Shown here: positions 52,607 through 61,703 of the stretch, piece after piece
How the letters are laid out: the number at the start of each line of letters is the position of its first letter
Position numbering within the stretch: the first letter of the stretch is position 1
Translations under genes and position numbers: made by a program
Source of the DNA: JAAELZ01 sp965223465
GTDB lineage: Bacteria; Pseudomonadota; Gammaproteobacteria; Arenicellales; Poriferihabitantaceae
Direction of reading: 5' to 3'
Assembly: GCA_965223465.1 (NCBI GenBank)
Contig: OZ245025.1
Coordinates: 3,286,001-3,350,000, forward strand
Length of the DNA stretch: 64,000 bases
The notes under the pieces: model-generated
What the model saw: only the letters and a program-made list of their open reading frames with translations
Told to the model about the DNA's origin: nothing
Databases searched by the model: none

Positions 52607-53797
52607 TCAGGAGCGGCTTGTATAAGAAGTCGCCTCTGGAATCATTGATCCACCGCTAAATCCTAGGCTTGGCATCCCATTAATCATCAATTTTGCATAC
52701 ATCATATAGTTTGGAAGTACTGCAAGGTCTTCAGCACTAAATTTGCTAAAAAGCTCTTTCTCAAAATATCCAGCATCCTGCGCACCAAGCCGAAAACATA
52801 TCAACGACCCAGCATTACCGATAACTGCATCGCGAACATCATTATTCAGCTGGTGCAAATATTGATTCGCAAGAATCAGCCCCACACCATACTTTCTCAG
52901 CTCGGCCATCATTGATGCGCTTGAAAGCGTTGTAAAGTTTTGAAATTCATCTCCGTAAACAAAGAATGGCCTGCGTTGTTCTTCCGGCACATCACTACGC
53001 GAGTACGCCGCCAAACCCAGAGAGGTCAAAATCAAGCCACCAAGCAGGTTAGCAGCATCCTCGCCGATTTGGCCTTTGGCAAGGTTTACCATTAGAAACT
53101 TTCCCTCGTCCATGATTGAGCGAAGGCGTAACCTTTTATCTGACGTACACAGAATTCTGTACAGTGTGGGGTTAGATAAAAAGCCGCTCAATTTGTTTTG
53201 AATAGGTATGACCGCCTCAGCCTTCAACCGATAAGAGTACTTGGCAAACTCCTTTGTCCAGAAATCCAAAACACGCTGATTCCGTACATTTTTTAAACAC
53301 TTGTAACGATAAGTGTTATCGCTGTACAGCCTAGCAATATCACCAAGTGTCGCTTCTGGCTGCTCTAGCAGTGTTAGCAGGGAATTACGCAATATATGCT
53401 CCATACGCACACCCCAGGAATTACCATCCCACTGCTTTTTAAATATCTCCATAATCCCACTGGCCAGCAGTGGTCTACGCTCCTCACTCACATATGCCAG
53501 CGGGTTATACCCCCATTCTAAGTTTGGATCAGGTACATTAAAGTAAATAAGTCGATCTTTAAGGTCTGCAGGAACATTTTGTGCTACCACATCAACCATA
53601 TCACCATGAGGGTCAAGCACCGCACAGCCTCTTCCTGCAGCGATATCCTGCTTGATCAGGTTTTGCATGAGCGTTGTTTTGCCGGTTCCAGTTTTACCGA
53701 TAATATACATATGGCTAAGCCGGTCGGTTTGTTTAATACCAAACAGCCGTCTGTCATTTCTGTAATTGAGTTGTCCAATAATAGAAATATCATCCAT
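52607..53797 (-). CDS. HerA/VirD4-type DNA translocase ATPase, 396 residues
   Basis: SHMYIIGKTGTGKTTLMQNL (Walker A at 34-42), CAVLDPHGDMVDVV, then FFVYGDEFQNFTT (Walker B), followed by RKYGVGLILANQYLHQL, are the motifs of the VirD4/TraD and HerA/FtsK translocase family. These motors pump DNA through coupling-protein or packaging rings. This is the short form without N-terminal membrane segments. It is divergent from the membrane protein gene and the second, longer translocase gene. No relaxase or type IV secretion genes are seen, so the DNA it moves and the pore it uses are unclear. Confidence 0.85.
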   Translation of the reverse strand: MDDISIIGQLNYRNDRRLFGIKQTDRLSHMYIIGKTGTGKTTLMQNLIKQDIAAGRGCAVLDPHGDMVDVVAQNVPADLKDRLIYFNVPDPNLEWGYNPLAYVSEERRPLLASGIMEIFKKQWDGNSWGVRMEHILRNSLLTLLEQPEATLGDIARLYSDNTYRYKCLKNVRNQRVLDFWTKEFAKYSYRLKAEAVIPIQNKLSGFLSNPTLYRILCTSDKRLRLRSIMDEGKFLMVNLAKGQIGEDAANLLGGLILTSLGLAAYSRSDVPEEQRRPFFVYGDEFQNFTTLSSASMMAELRKYGVGLILANQYLHQLNNDVRDAVIGNAGSLICFRLGAQDAGYFEKELFSKFSAEDLAVLPNYMMYAKLMINGMPSLGFSGGSMIPEATSYTSRS

Positions 53798-53926
53798 TTA
53801 TTCAGAGTATGACCAATACTTAGTTAACGAAAGGATGGGCGATGTCTATACGTTGGCATAGCGAAATACCATGATTTTCATGGTAAAATATGCGTCATCA
53901 GTAAACGGATAAAGGGATATAAGAAA

Positions 53927-54433
53927 ATGGCAAAACCATTGGTAATATTTTCTAACTGGAATACGATGATTGAAGGACTGGAGCTCTCACCAAAACAGTT
54001 CTACGCTGAACTCCAAAAAGTTATTGAATCTAAAAATGTACCCAATGCCAAACATACATCTGTAACCTGGAGTGAAGGTGGTGTACTGAGTGCAAAGCGT
54101 GAGTATTTAAGAGTTAGGCGCAAGGAAAATGCCTTTGATATTTGCTGCGCCCCATTCGGTAATGGCACGTTCTTTTCATGGTGGCTTGGTGCAGTTCCTT
54201 CAGGGTTTCTGGCATTCCTCTACGCGCTACCACTTCTAAGCTGGCTCGCTTACTTTTTCGAACGTTTTTTCAAGCCAGATACGTATTACAAGATCGATAC
54301 AATGATGATGTTTCAGTCACTGGTTCATGCAGCCGTCCTGGAAGTGGTGGACGAGCACACGAAAGCAAAAGGACTACGCGCATTGTCAGAACCACAACGT
54401 AAACCGGCAATGAAAGATTTATTCGCGAAGTAG
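53927..54433 (+). CDS. Membrane protein associated with the translocase genes
   Basis: The 168-residue product has a soluble N-terminal half (SPKQFYAELQKVIESKNVPN) and two adjacent membrane segments (WWLGAVPSGFLAFLYALPLL, then LSWLAYFF). A helical C-terminus follows (MMMFQSLVHAAVLEVVDEHT). I do not recognise the family. Lying between two translocase ATPase genes and 34 bases upstream of the larger one, it may supply their membrane anchor, since neither ATPase has membrane segments. That is inference from context. Confidence 0.6.
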   Translation: MAKPLVIFSNWNTMIEGLELSPKQFYAELQKVIESKNVPNAKHTSVTWSEGGVLSAKREYLRVRRKENAFDICCAPFGNGTFFSWWLGAVPSGFLAFLYALPLLSWLAYFFERFFKPDTYYKIDTMMMFQSLVHAAVLEVVDEHTKAKGLRALSEPQRKPAMKDLFAK

Positions 54434-54467
54434 TGGTTCGGTAGCAACAAAATTGAGCTAGTTGGCA

Positions 54468-57461
54468 ATGAGTGAGTCAGATACGCCGATACCTCTCTCG
54501 GTTGCTTTGACGAATAATTTCTATGCGTGGGAACAACGTGGCCGTGGCTGGCAGCAATTCGATTATCCAGTACAGCTAGAGCCATCTTTTGTTCCATTCC
54601 TTGGGCACTACGTGCCACGTGAGCACCCAATAACTGATGATGGGCGACAGCCAACGTTGCTGAGCAGATTATCCGAGAAAGTCGTTTCGGTATTCAAAGA
54701 AGAAAAACCCACCAAGTCTGATATTGATGATACGTTTGACTTTGGCGATGTCATCCAGCCGGCATTTGATGTGCCAGACGAATGCTACAAGGAATTTCAG
54801 ATCGTTTTGCCTGACGACTTTTCACTCACACCAGAAATCATGCACCGACTTCTAGGGAATTTGGCCTACTCTAAATACCCACTGAGCTTTGAAGTCATTG
54901 GCAACTATGAAAAGATTGTCATTCAACTTTGCGCCTACGAGAGTGATGCCGGAGCCCTAACCGAGCAGCTCTCTGCTTACCTACCAGAAATTGATCTATT
55001 GGAATCTGATGGATATCTCACTGAATTATGGCAGGTAGATAAACCACAGACGATTATTGATTTTGGCCTGGAACATGAATGCATGTTACCACTGCAGAGT
55101 TCGGCGACCTATAAAGTTGATCCCCTTATTGGTATTACAGCAGCACTGAGTAATTTAAATCGAAACGAGGTTGGATTGCTCCAAGTGCTTTTTCAACAGG
55201 TACACAATGATTGGGCAACTGAGTTTATTGAAGCAGTCACAGATTGGGATGGCTCGGCGTTCTTCGCTGATGCGCCGCAAATTCTGCCTCTGACCAAAGA
55301 AAAAATTGCAACCCCACTATATACCGCCGCTGTCCGTGTAGCAGCACAAAGTCAGAGCGAACAACGCGCTTGGTCAATTGCTAAAAACCTTAGCGGTACG
55401 CTTACGCAGTTCTCAGCACCACCAAGTAATGCGCTCATGCCATTGACCAATAGTGGTTTTGACTCTGTGCCTTTCAGTCAACGTATTGTCACCAGAGAGT
55501 CGTATAGAACAGGGATGTTTCTCAATTCTGCGGAACTCGTTTCACTGGTACATGCTCCTGACGCTTCAGTAAAGACACAGAAAGTACAGCGCACCGAAAA
55601 ACGTACAAAAACAGCACCACACCTAGCTACCACCGGAAACCTTTTTCTGGGTAGAAACTCACATAGAAATACCACTATTAATGTATCACTAACGCCTGAA
55701 CAACGTCTGCGTCATATGTATCTGATTGGTGCATCGGGTACGGGTAAGTCCACCATGATGCTCAACATGATTATTCAAGATATGGTGATGGGCAATGGTA
55801 TTGCTGTACTCGATCCCCATGGTGACTTAATTGATACTGTTTTGCGGCATGTGCCTGATGAGCGAGTGGAAGACGTTATTATCTTTGACCCATCAGATGG
55901 TTTGTACCCTATTGGATTTAATATCATCGATGCGCACAGTGAGCTTGAAAAGGTATTACTAGCCTCTGACCTAACTTCTGTTTTCAAACGACTCTCCACC
56001 TCGTGGGGCGACCAGATGAACTCGGTATTGGCTAATGGCATCGCAGCAATGCTTGAAAGTGAGCGTGGTGGTACCTTGCCAACTCTACGTCGCTTTTTAG
56101 TCGATAAAGCATACCGACAAGAGCATCTTGCTACGGTCTCCGACCCAGAAAATGTCTTTTATTGGGAGCATGAGTTTCCACTGCTGAGTGGTAAACCTCA
56201 GGGCCCGGTACTAACGCGCCTTGATACATTTCTACGCCCCAAGCCTATCCGATACATGGTAGCGCAACACCAAAACAAAATTGATTTTGCCAAAATTATG
56301 CAAGGTAAAAAGATTTTCCTTGCAAAGCTCTCCCAGGGTGCAATCGGCACTGAAAACTCCTATTTGATGGGGGCATTCTTGGTTACCAAACTCAATCAAA
56401 TAGCCTTTTCGCGCCAGGAACTGTCAGAACAGCGGCGAAATGACTTCTTTCTGTATATCGATGAGTTTCATAATTTTATAACTCCAAGCATGGAGTCGAT
56501 TCTCTCGGGAGCCAGAAAGTACAAAATGGGGTTGATTTTGGCGCATCAAGAATTACGCCAGCTAGAGAGTAAAAACACTGATGTCGCATCAAGTGTCATT
56601 TCTAATCCATATACCAGGGTTTGTTTTCGTCTAGGAGACATGGATGCGAAACGATTGCAGAGTGGCTTTTCGTTCTTTGACGCGCAGGACTTACAAAGCC
56701 TTGGCATCGGCGAGGCAATTGCGAGAGTGGAGCGAGCGGAGTATGACTTCAATCTTGCAACTTTACAGCTTAAAGATGTTGATCAAAAACATGCCGAAGA
56801 CAAAGCACGGGCGATCATAAAGTATTCTCAGCAAAAATATGGAACGCCTCGTGAAAAAGTTGAAACGTTGATTTATGAGTCGATTGGTGCGGGGAATAAT
56901 TCAGCGTTTAGGCCAAAAAAAGCACCGGCGCAAGAAACTAAGGAATTGAATCGGGAACCACTACCAGGCAGAGGTGGAGCAGAACACAAGCGTCTGCAAC
57001 AGTATGTGAAAAAACTGGGCGAGAAACATGGTTTTAAGGCAACGATTGAGAAACGCATTGGTGACGGCACAGGGCATGTTGATGTAGCGCTTGAGCGGGA
57101 CGGGCTCTCGTTTGCGTGTGAGATTGCCGTGAACTCAACTGCCGTGCAGGAATTTAAGAATATTAAGAAATGTCTAGATGCGGGATTTGATGAGGTACTT
57201 TGCGTGTCTTCTGACAATAAATTTTTAGCAAAATTACTTGATGCTGAAAAGGAGGCATCTTTTAAAGAGGGTGCTCAGTACCATCTGTTGCCTCTGAATC
57301 AAATCGAATCGTTTTTTAGCAAGCGATCAAAGTATGAGTATCGAATAAATGGGTATTTTGTTGAGGTCCATCACAAACAAATTAACGCAAGACAACTAAA
57401 ACAAAAGCAACAATCCGTTTCTAAATTGTTACCGATTCGCTCTAGTGCACCCAATAACTGA
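54468..57461 (+). CDS. Large HerA/FtsK/VirD4-type translocase with C-terminal nuclease-like domain
   Basis: From ATG 54468, 997 residues. The first 400 form a soluble region with paired alpha/beta repeats (FQIVLPDDFSLTPEIMHRLL). The motor has Walker A GASGTGKST near 423, IAVLDPHGDLIDTV, Walker B FFLYIDEFHNF near 660 and KMGLILAHQELRQL. A C-terminal domain (845-960) reads GGAEHKRLQQYVKKLGEKHG, then GTGHVDVALERDGLSFACEI. A D-x-A...ACEIA pattern like this resembles a PD-(D/E)xK fold in which the Lys is not conserved, so DNA binding rather than cleavage is likely. It probably works with the shorter ATPase at 52607 as a DNA-moving machine for the element. Confidence 0.8.
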   Translation: MSESDTPIPLSVALTNNFYAWEQRGRGWQQFDYPVQLEPSFVPFLGHYVPREHPITDDGRQPTLLSRLSEKVVSVFKEEKPTKSDIDDTFDFGDVIQPAFDVPDECYKEFQIVLPDDFSLTPEIMHRLLGNLAYSKYPLSFEVIGNYEKIVIQLCAYESDAGALTEQLSAYLPEIDLLESDGYLTELWQVDKPQTIIDFGLEHECMLPLQSSATYKVDPLIGITAALSNLNRNEVGLLQVLFQQVHNDWATEFIEAVTDWDGSAFFADAPQILPLTKEKIATPLYTAAVRVAAQSQSEQRAWSIAKNLSGTLTQFSAPPSNALMPLTNSGFDSVPFSQRIVTRESYRTGMFLNSAELVSLVHAPDASVKTQKVQRTEKRTKTAPHLATTGNLFLGRNSHRNTTINVSLTPEQRLRHMYLIGASGTGKSTMMLNMIIQDMVMGNGIAVLDPHGDLIDTVLRHVPDERVEDVIIFDPSDGLYPIGFNIIDAHSELEKVLLASDLTSVFKRLSTSWGDQMNSVLANGIAAMLESERGGTLPTLRRFLVDKAYRQEHLATVSDPENVFYWEHEFPLLSGKPQGPVLTRLDTFLRPKPIRYMVAQHQNKIDFAKIMQGKKIFLAKLSQGAIGTENSYLMGAFLVTKLNQIAFSRQELSEQRRNDFFLYIDEFHNFITPSMESILSGARKYKMGLILAHQELRQLESKNTDVASSVISNPYTRVCFRLGDMDAKRLQSGFSFFDAQDLQSLGIGEAIARVERAEYDFNLATLQLKDVDQKHAEDKARAIIKYSQQKYGTPREKVETLIYESIGAGNNSAFRPKKAPAQETKELNREPLPGRGGAEHKRLQQYVKKLGEKHGFKATIEKRIGDGTGHVDVALERDGLSFACEIAVNSTAVQEFKNIKKCLDAGFDEVLCVSSDNKFLAKLLDAEKEASFKEGAQYHLLPLNQIESFFSKRSKYEYRINGYFVEVHHKQINARQLKQKQQSVSKLLPIRSSAPNN

Positions 57462-57526
57462 ACATTTTTTAGCACATTCAAACAGGAATGCCTGCTGTTT
57501 ATTAATCTAAGAAGAGGGAACTACAT

Positions 57527-58138
57527 ATGCCAGCAACCAATGATGCAACGACAAAAGCCAATTCGTCCGTGGCAGATCTTTTGCCAACAATAGGGTTAAT
57601 TCTGACTTTTCTAGTTTTTATTCCAGCATCGTATTACCATGGATATTTGAGGCATTGGAGTATAGATGCACAACTTTTTGAGTTCACCATTGAGTCAATA
57701 GGGCTAGCGATTGGGGTATCTCTGTTCAATTCAACGTTACACTTTAAAATGGTACTAGGAATTATAATTTTAGTCTTATTGCCGATATTATTTCTAATTG
57801 TAGTAGATAAAGTAGCTGTGCGATATTTCCCCAAATTTGGAAACTCCCCCAAAAAGAGTGATTGGCAATATCTTCTCTGGTTCTTTGGTGTGCTTGGGTT
57901 AGTCGTTTATTTCTGGACGGTATATTGGCTTGGGGGGCGAGCTGCACTGGCATATGATCAAAGTGACAAGTATCAATCTGAGCTTACCTTTTCTGATGGA
58001 TCAACCATTGATGAAGCCAAGGTCATTGCAACCAATTCGAACGCAATTGCGTTTAGGAAAAAAGGTGATTCCCGAGTGTATGTGTATCCCTTCAATGAAG
58101 TTAAGAAAATTACTAAAGATTACTCAAAAACAGAATAA
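57527..58138 (+). CDS. Membrane protein with small C-terminal domain
   Basis: The 203-residue product has three predicted membrane segments (LLPTIGLILTFLVFIPASYY, MVLGIIILVLLPILFLIVV, LLWFFGVLGLVVYFWTVYWL). It ends in a 60-residue soluble domain (FSDGSTIDEAKVIATN, AIAFRKKG, VYVYPFNEVKKI). A fragment encoding a related C-terminal domain lies at 8607-8804. The family is not recognised. It follows the large translocase gene by 65 bases on the same strand and converges with the tandem pair of small genes. A role in the translocation complex is possible. Confidence 0.6.
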   Translation: MPATNDATTKANSSVADLLPTIGLILTFLVFIPASYYHGYLRHWSIDAQLFEFTIESIGLAIGVSLFNSTLHFKMVLGIIILVLLPILFLIVVDKVAVRYFPKFGNSPKKSDWQYLLWFFGVLGLVVYFWTVYWLGGRAALAYDQSDKYQSELTFSDGSTIDEAKVIATNSNAIAFRKKGDSRVYVYPFNEVKKITKDYSKTE

Positions 58139-58184
58139 ATCGCAGAACAGCACAACAAAGTTAACAAATAAATTAACACTTACA

Positions 58185-58508
58185 TCACTTCAGCATACGC
58201 GTCATTGCAAACGAGCCATTTTCTGAATTGGGAACACGACCATTGATCAACGCATAGTGCAGTATCCTGTTATTAATCCCAATACTTTCATGCCAAGAGA
58301 GCGGAAACTGTTGGAGAAAGTCGTCAAATACGGCTTTGTCTCCAGCAACTAATTCCGCCGTCATGTCTGCAAGCTCAGCACGGGAATTATTAAAATGATA
58401 CATAGCAACACACTTGAGTTTTCGGTCAGGCATGCCAATTACAAAAGAACGAACAAAATGCTTCTGATAATCATAGGAGAAGGAATCTAACGGTTGAATT
58501 GTATTCAT
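58185..58508 (-). CDS. Small protein of a tandem duplicated pair (copy A)
   Basis: 107 residues. FSYDYQKHFVRSFVIGMPDR and SRAELADMTAELVAGDKAVF, then FPLSWHESIGINNRIL, recur in the protein at 58639-58971 with the same spacing. The product is helical and soluble, with no signal peptide. The family is not recognised; the DYQ...GMPxxKL and ELADxTAxLxAGD motifs could serve as a search pattern. It lies 130 bases downstream of its sister on the same strand. Confidence 0.55.
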   Translation of the reverse strand: MNTIQPLDSFSYDYQKHFVRSFVIGMPDRKLKCVAMYHFNNSRAELADMTAELVAGDKAVFDDFLQQFPLSWHESIGINNRILHYALINGRVPNSENGSFAMTRMLK

Positions 58509-58638
58509 AGATTTTTGTAGTTGTGCTGTCCTGCAAACTGGTCATGTAGCAAACTACACTTTGGAATAAATGAATTGGGAGATTGATTTGTAAATTGCAA
58601 AGCAGTACAAACTAATTAATGAATAATTAAACGCACAC

Positions 58639-58971
58639 CTACTTTTTCGATTTTGGTTTCACAACAAAGCTACTGTGCTTCAACTTGGTTTTTGACCATT
58701 GATTGATACACGAGCCATATAGCATACCCTTGGTAATCTTTACACATTCTTGCTGGGAGAGCGGAAAGAGCAGGAAGAAGTTGTAGAATTCACCTTCATC
58801 TCCGGCAATCAAATCCGCCGTCCGGTCTGCAAGCTCTGTTCGAGAATGGCCAAGGTAATGGCTGGCAAGTCGTCTCAATTTTTCCTCTGGCATACCGAGA
58901 ATGTAATAGCGAATAAACATTTGCTGATAGTCGTAAGAGAAAGTATCTGAACTTGTTTGATTTATACCCAT
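58639..58971 (-). CDS. Small protein of a tandem duplicated pair (copy B)
   Basis: 110 residues. FSYDYQQMFIRYYILGMPEE and SRTELADRTADLIAGDEGEF, then FPLSQQECVKITKGML, match copy A. It ends with a basic tail (VKPKSKK). It lies 33 bases downstream of the methyltransferase gene on the same strand and may be co-transcribed with it. The upstream regions of both copies share GTTGTACTGCC/GTTGTGCTGTCC-like sequence and GCAAACTGGTCATG, so the duplication included upstream DNA. Confidence 0.55.
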   Translation of the reverse strand: MGINQTSSDTFSYDYQQMFIRYYILGMPEEKLRRLASHYLGHSRTELADRTADLIAGDEGEFYNFFLLFPLSQQECVKITKGMLYGSCINQWSKTKLKHSSFVVKPKSKK

Positions 58972-59004
58972 AGTTTTATATAGTTGTACTGCCTTGCAAA
59001 CTGG

Positions 59005-59976
59005 TCATGCAGCGAGTCGTGCCTCGGCAATTTCGACATATTTTGCGTCTTGCTCAATACCGATATATGAAAATCCAAGGTTTCGTGCTGCAATTAATGT
59101 AGTGCCACTTCCAGCAAAAGGGTCGAGTACCGTGCCACCCGGGGGAGTAACGAGGGATATTAAATGTTCCATTAGTGCGATAGGTTTAACCGTAGGGTGA
59201 AAGTTCTTCGCAGCACCAGTAGCACCGCGATGGGGAGTATTACTTTTGCTTTTTTGCCTCGTACGCTCCTGTGCTGACTTTAGCTTAAATGAATCCAACC
59301 CAAAATCACGTTCTTGTGTTGATGGCTTTGCACAATAGAAATACGAGACCCAATATTCAGTAATACCACTGTGAATTACATTAGCAGGGAAGCGTCCTTT
59401 CGAGTGATTTTTTAACGGAACAACCTTGCCTCTAAGCTGGAGTTTACTTGTATTTTTCTGCTCCACAATCCGGCATTTATCTATATTCAGCCCTCCCGTA
59501 CCTAAAGTCAAAATATTGTTAGCCACTGGTCCCACGAACGGCTTTCTAGCGATCACAATTGGCTCATGCGCAGGTTTTAAGGTCGTACCCCAGCCTTGCC
59601 ATTTTTTTGCCTTAGAAGCGCCATGCTTTTTAAGAATAGCCAATTCAATATTATATGAGCGAGGAAAACCGGAGCCATACAACCATACGATTTGGTCACG
59701 AATTTCAAACCCCGCTTTTTCTATATTCCCAGCCATACGGTGATAAGTACGACTTCCAGCAAAAGCTAGGAGATGTCCGCCAGGTTTGAGCACACGTAGA
59801 GCTTCTTGCCACAGACCTATTCCTGGCACATTGCGATCCCAGTCTAGGCCGATGAAGGAAATTCCATATGGCGGGTCAGTGACGATGGCATCAATAGAAT
59901 CAGCTTTTAGAGTTTTCAGTATGCCCAGAGCATCCCCTGTATATATTTTGTTTTTAGAATTCTTTGCAGTTGACAT
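59005..59976 (-). CDS. DNA adenine/cytosine-N4 methyltransferase (beta-class)
   Basis: The 323-residue product has TDPPYGIS at 33-40 (motif IV) and DPFAGSGTTLIAA near 285 (motif I, SAM binding). Motif IV before motif I is the beta class that methylates exocyclic amino groups (N6-adenine or N4-cytosine). VTDPPYGISFIGLDWDRNVP and HPTVKPIALMEHLISLVTPP are common in phage and mobile-element methylases. No restriction enzyme is adjacent, so it is an orphan enzyme that may protect the element from host restriction. The ATG at 59976 has AGGAGA upstream. Confidence 0.85.
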   Translation of the reverse strand: MSTAKNSKNKIYTGDALGILKTLKADSIDAIVTDPPYGISFIGLDWDRNVPGIGLWQEALRVLKPGGHLLAFAGSRTYHRMAGNIEKAGFEIRDQIVWLYGSGFPRSYNIELAILKKHGASKAKKWQGWGTTLKPAHEPIVIARKPFVGPVANNILTLGTGGLNIDKCRIVEQKNTSKLQLRGKVVPLKNHSKGRFPANVIHSGITEYWVSYFYCAKPSTQERDFGLDSFKLKSAQERTRQKSKSNTPHRGATGAAKNFHPTVKPIALMEHLISLVTPPGGTVLDPFAGSGTTLIAARNLGFSYIGIEQDAKYVEIAEARLAA

Positions 59977-60305
59977 TTTTGTATTCTCCTACGGATAAAT
60001 TAAGAGAATCAATGATCACAAACTAGCTGACTATTGAAAATATCATTGTTTTCAACGAAAGGTCATTTAAATCCTGTTTGTGATTTTTAGCCGTCTGATA
60101 AACCCAAACTAACAAAGAAATTTCGCTCGAAAAAGTATGGGCAAGGTCAGGTGTAGGACCTCAAAAAAAACTATTCTTTGAGCCAAACTTGTATTTGAAA
60201 TGTAGTGCATGAACTAAACAGGACGTAAGTGATACATCATGTAATTTTCATTTTTCAGCATTTGCTAGACAATATTGATATGAAAAATATTACGCAAGAA
60301 GCTCA
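59977..60305. other. Regulatory gap upstream of the xis/int genes
   Basis: No gene is seen. GATCACAAAC at 60014-60023 is inverted as GTTTGTGAT at 60076-60084 (nine matching bases). Such arms could be integrase or excisionase binding sites, or an operator for the excisionase-like gene. TAGACA near 60267 with TATTAC 16 bases on is a weak promoter candidate. The region is AT-rich. Confidence 0.4.
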
Positions 60306-60662
60306 ATGAAAACCCTTAGTCTCAAAGATGCATCCGCTTTTTTAAATATGTCATCCAGTGCACTACGAGCCAAAGCCAAGACTGGTGAAATTCCAGGCGC
60401 TAAAATTGGTAAACGCTGGGTATTTATCGACGTTGATCTTGCTTCACATATCCGTTCACGCTATGCTATTTCTCGGCAAGCATTGCAAGTAACAACGATG
60501 GAGAAACCATTATGTTATACAAACGCAACAACACGTGGTGGGTTAGATTTAGTACCCCCAACGGAACGCGAGTACGACGCTCTGCTCACACAACCAAAAA
60601 AGCGCAAGCGCAAGAGTTCCATGACAAACTCAAGGCGCAGTATTGGAGACAAAATACCTTAG
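60306..60662 (+). CDS. Excisionase-like helix-turn-helix protein
   Basis: 118 residues. LKDASAFLNMSSSALRAKAK, then TGEIPGAKIGKRWVFIDVDL, is the MerR-like winged helix of excisionase-type proteins, which bind att arms and set the direction of integrase. The frame continues 150 bases into the integrase gene, so the last 50 residues overlap the integrase N-terminus in another frame. The short DNA-binding part ends by about residue 60. It is probably co-transcribed with the integrase gene. Confidence 0.7.
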   Translation: MKTLSLKDASAFLNMSSSALRAKAKTGEIPGAKIGKRWVFIDVDLASHIRSRYAISRQALQVTTMEKPLCYTNATTRGGLDLVPPTEREYDALLTQPKKRKRKSSMTNSRRSIGDKIP

Positions 60663-61564
60663 ATGAAAGACCTATTCATTCATGGCAAGAAGCAGTGATC
60701 CGGTGGTTACAAGAAACCAGTCACAAAGCTTCTCATGAAGAGGATAAGCGAAATCTTCGGTGGGTTGACCAGTACACCAGAGAATGCATGTTGTTTGAGG
60801 TCAATCGTGATCTCATTGACCATATGACACAAAAGCGCTTGGCGGAAGGTGTGAGTAATGCGACGGTAAATCGCACCTTAGCTGTGGTTCGTGCAATTAT
60901 GCGTAAAGCTGAACGTGAATGGGAGTGGATTGACAAAGCACCGTATGTACGGATGCTACCAGAACCTAAACGTCGTGTTCGGTGGTTAACGCATGTAGAA
61001 GCGAATTGGTTATTACAATATCTACCAAGCCATCTTAATTCAATTGTACGATTTTCACTTGCCACTGGCTTGAGAAAATCGAATGTTACTGAGTTAAAGT
61101 GGGAGCAGGTTGATGTTATGCGGCGCTTAGCTTGGATTCATGCGGATCAAGCTAAATCAGGCAATAGTATTAGTGTTCCACTTAACGATGATGCCCTAAG
61201 TGTAGTGAGAGGTCAGATCGGAAAACATGATGAGTATGTGTTTACGTATCGTGGTAACCCAATTCAGCAGGTCAATACCAAGGCGTGGAAACGCGCTTTA
61301 AAGAAAGCCGGTATTGATAATTTTCGCTGGCATGACCTTCGTCACACATGGGCAAGCTGGCATGTCCAGCAAGGCACACCACTTTCTGTGCTACAAGAAT
61401 TGGGAGGTTGGGAGAGTCCTGAAATGGTAAAAAGATATGCTCATTTAGGACAAGAGCATACAGCTGTATATGCTAATCAGCTCTCCATAAATCCTAATTC
61501 AAATGAGTTTTCTGGCACAAATCTGGCACAAGATACCAAAGGCCAAGTTGGAAAACTTACGTAA
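60512..61564 (+). CDS. Tyrosine recombinase (phage-type integrase)
   Basis: 350 residues. The N-terminus (YKRNNTWWVRFSTPNGTRVR, then RSAHTTKKAQAQEFHDKLK) is an arm-binding domain. The core-binding domain follows, and the catalytic domain has Arg in LATGLRKSNVTELKW, His-x-x-Arg in WHDLRHTWASW, Trp in GGWESPEM and the nucleophile Tyr in VKRYAHLG. The gene ends 14 bases from the 3' end of tRNA-Thr, the classical place for an integrase beside its attachment site. It overlaps the excisionase-like frame by 150 bases. It is therefore the likely integrase of the element extending leftward. Confidence 0.9.
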   Translation: MLYKRNNTWWVRFSTPNGTRVRRSAHTTKKAQAQEFHDKLKAQYWRQNTLDERPIHSWQEAVIRWLQETSHKASHEEDKRNLRWVDQYTRECMLFEVNRDLIDHMTQKRLAEGVSNATVNRTLAVVRAIMRKAEREWEWIDKAPYVRMLPEPKRRVRWLTHVEANWLLQYLPSHLNSIVRFSLATGLRKSNVTELKWEQVDVMRRLAWIHADQAKSGNSISVPLNDDALSVVRGQIGKHDEYVFTYRGNPIQQVNTKAWKRALKKAGIDNFRWHDLRHTWASWHVQQGTPLSVLQELGGWESPEMVKRYAHLGQEHTAVYANQLSINPNSNEFSGTNLAQDTKGQVGKLT

Positions 61565-61578
61565 GTCCTTGATAATAT

Positions 61579-61654
<76 letters not shown>

Positions 61655-61703
61655 ACATTACATCTTCAATTGTACCCAAATCGGTAAATATGTGGGTTTA
61701 GTC

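Noticed and set aside
36357..57461. Conjugative element with relaxase
   Set aside because: No relaxase motif (His triad with upstream Tyr) or type IV secretion channel protein was found among the proteins here, only coupling-protein-like ATPases.
1..61000. Left attachment site (repeat of the tRNA-Thr 3' end)
   Set aside because: I looked for sequence like TGGTGCTGGAGAGAGG elsewhere and saw none; the left end may lie outside the window. A computed repeat search would be decisive.
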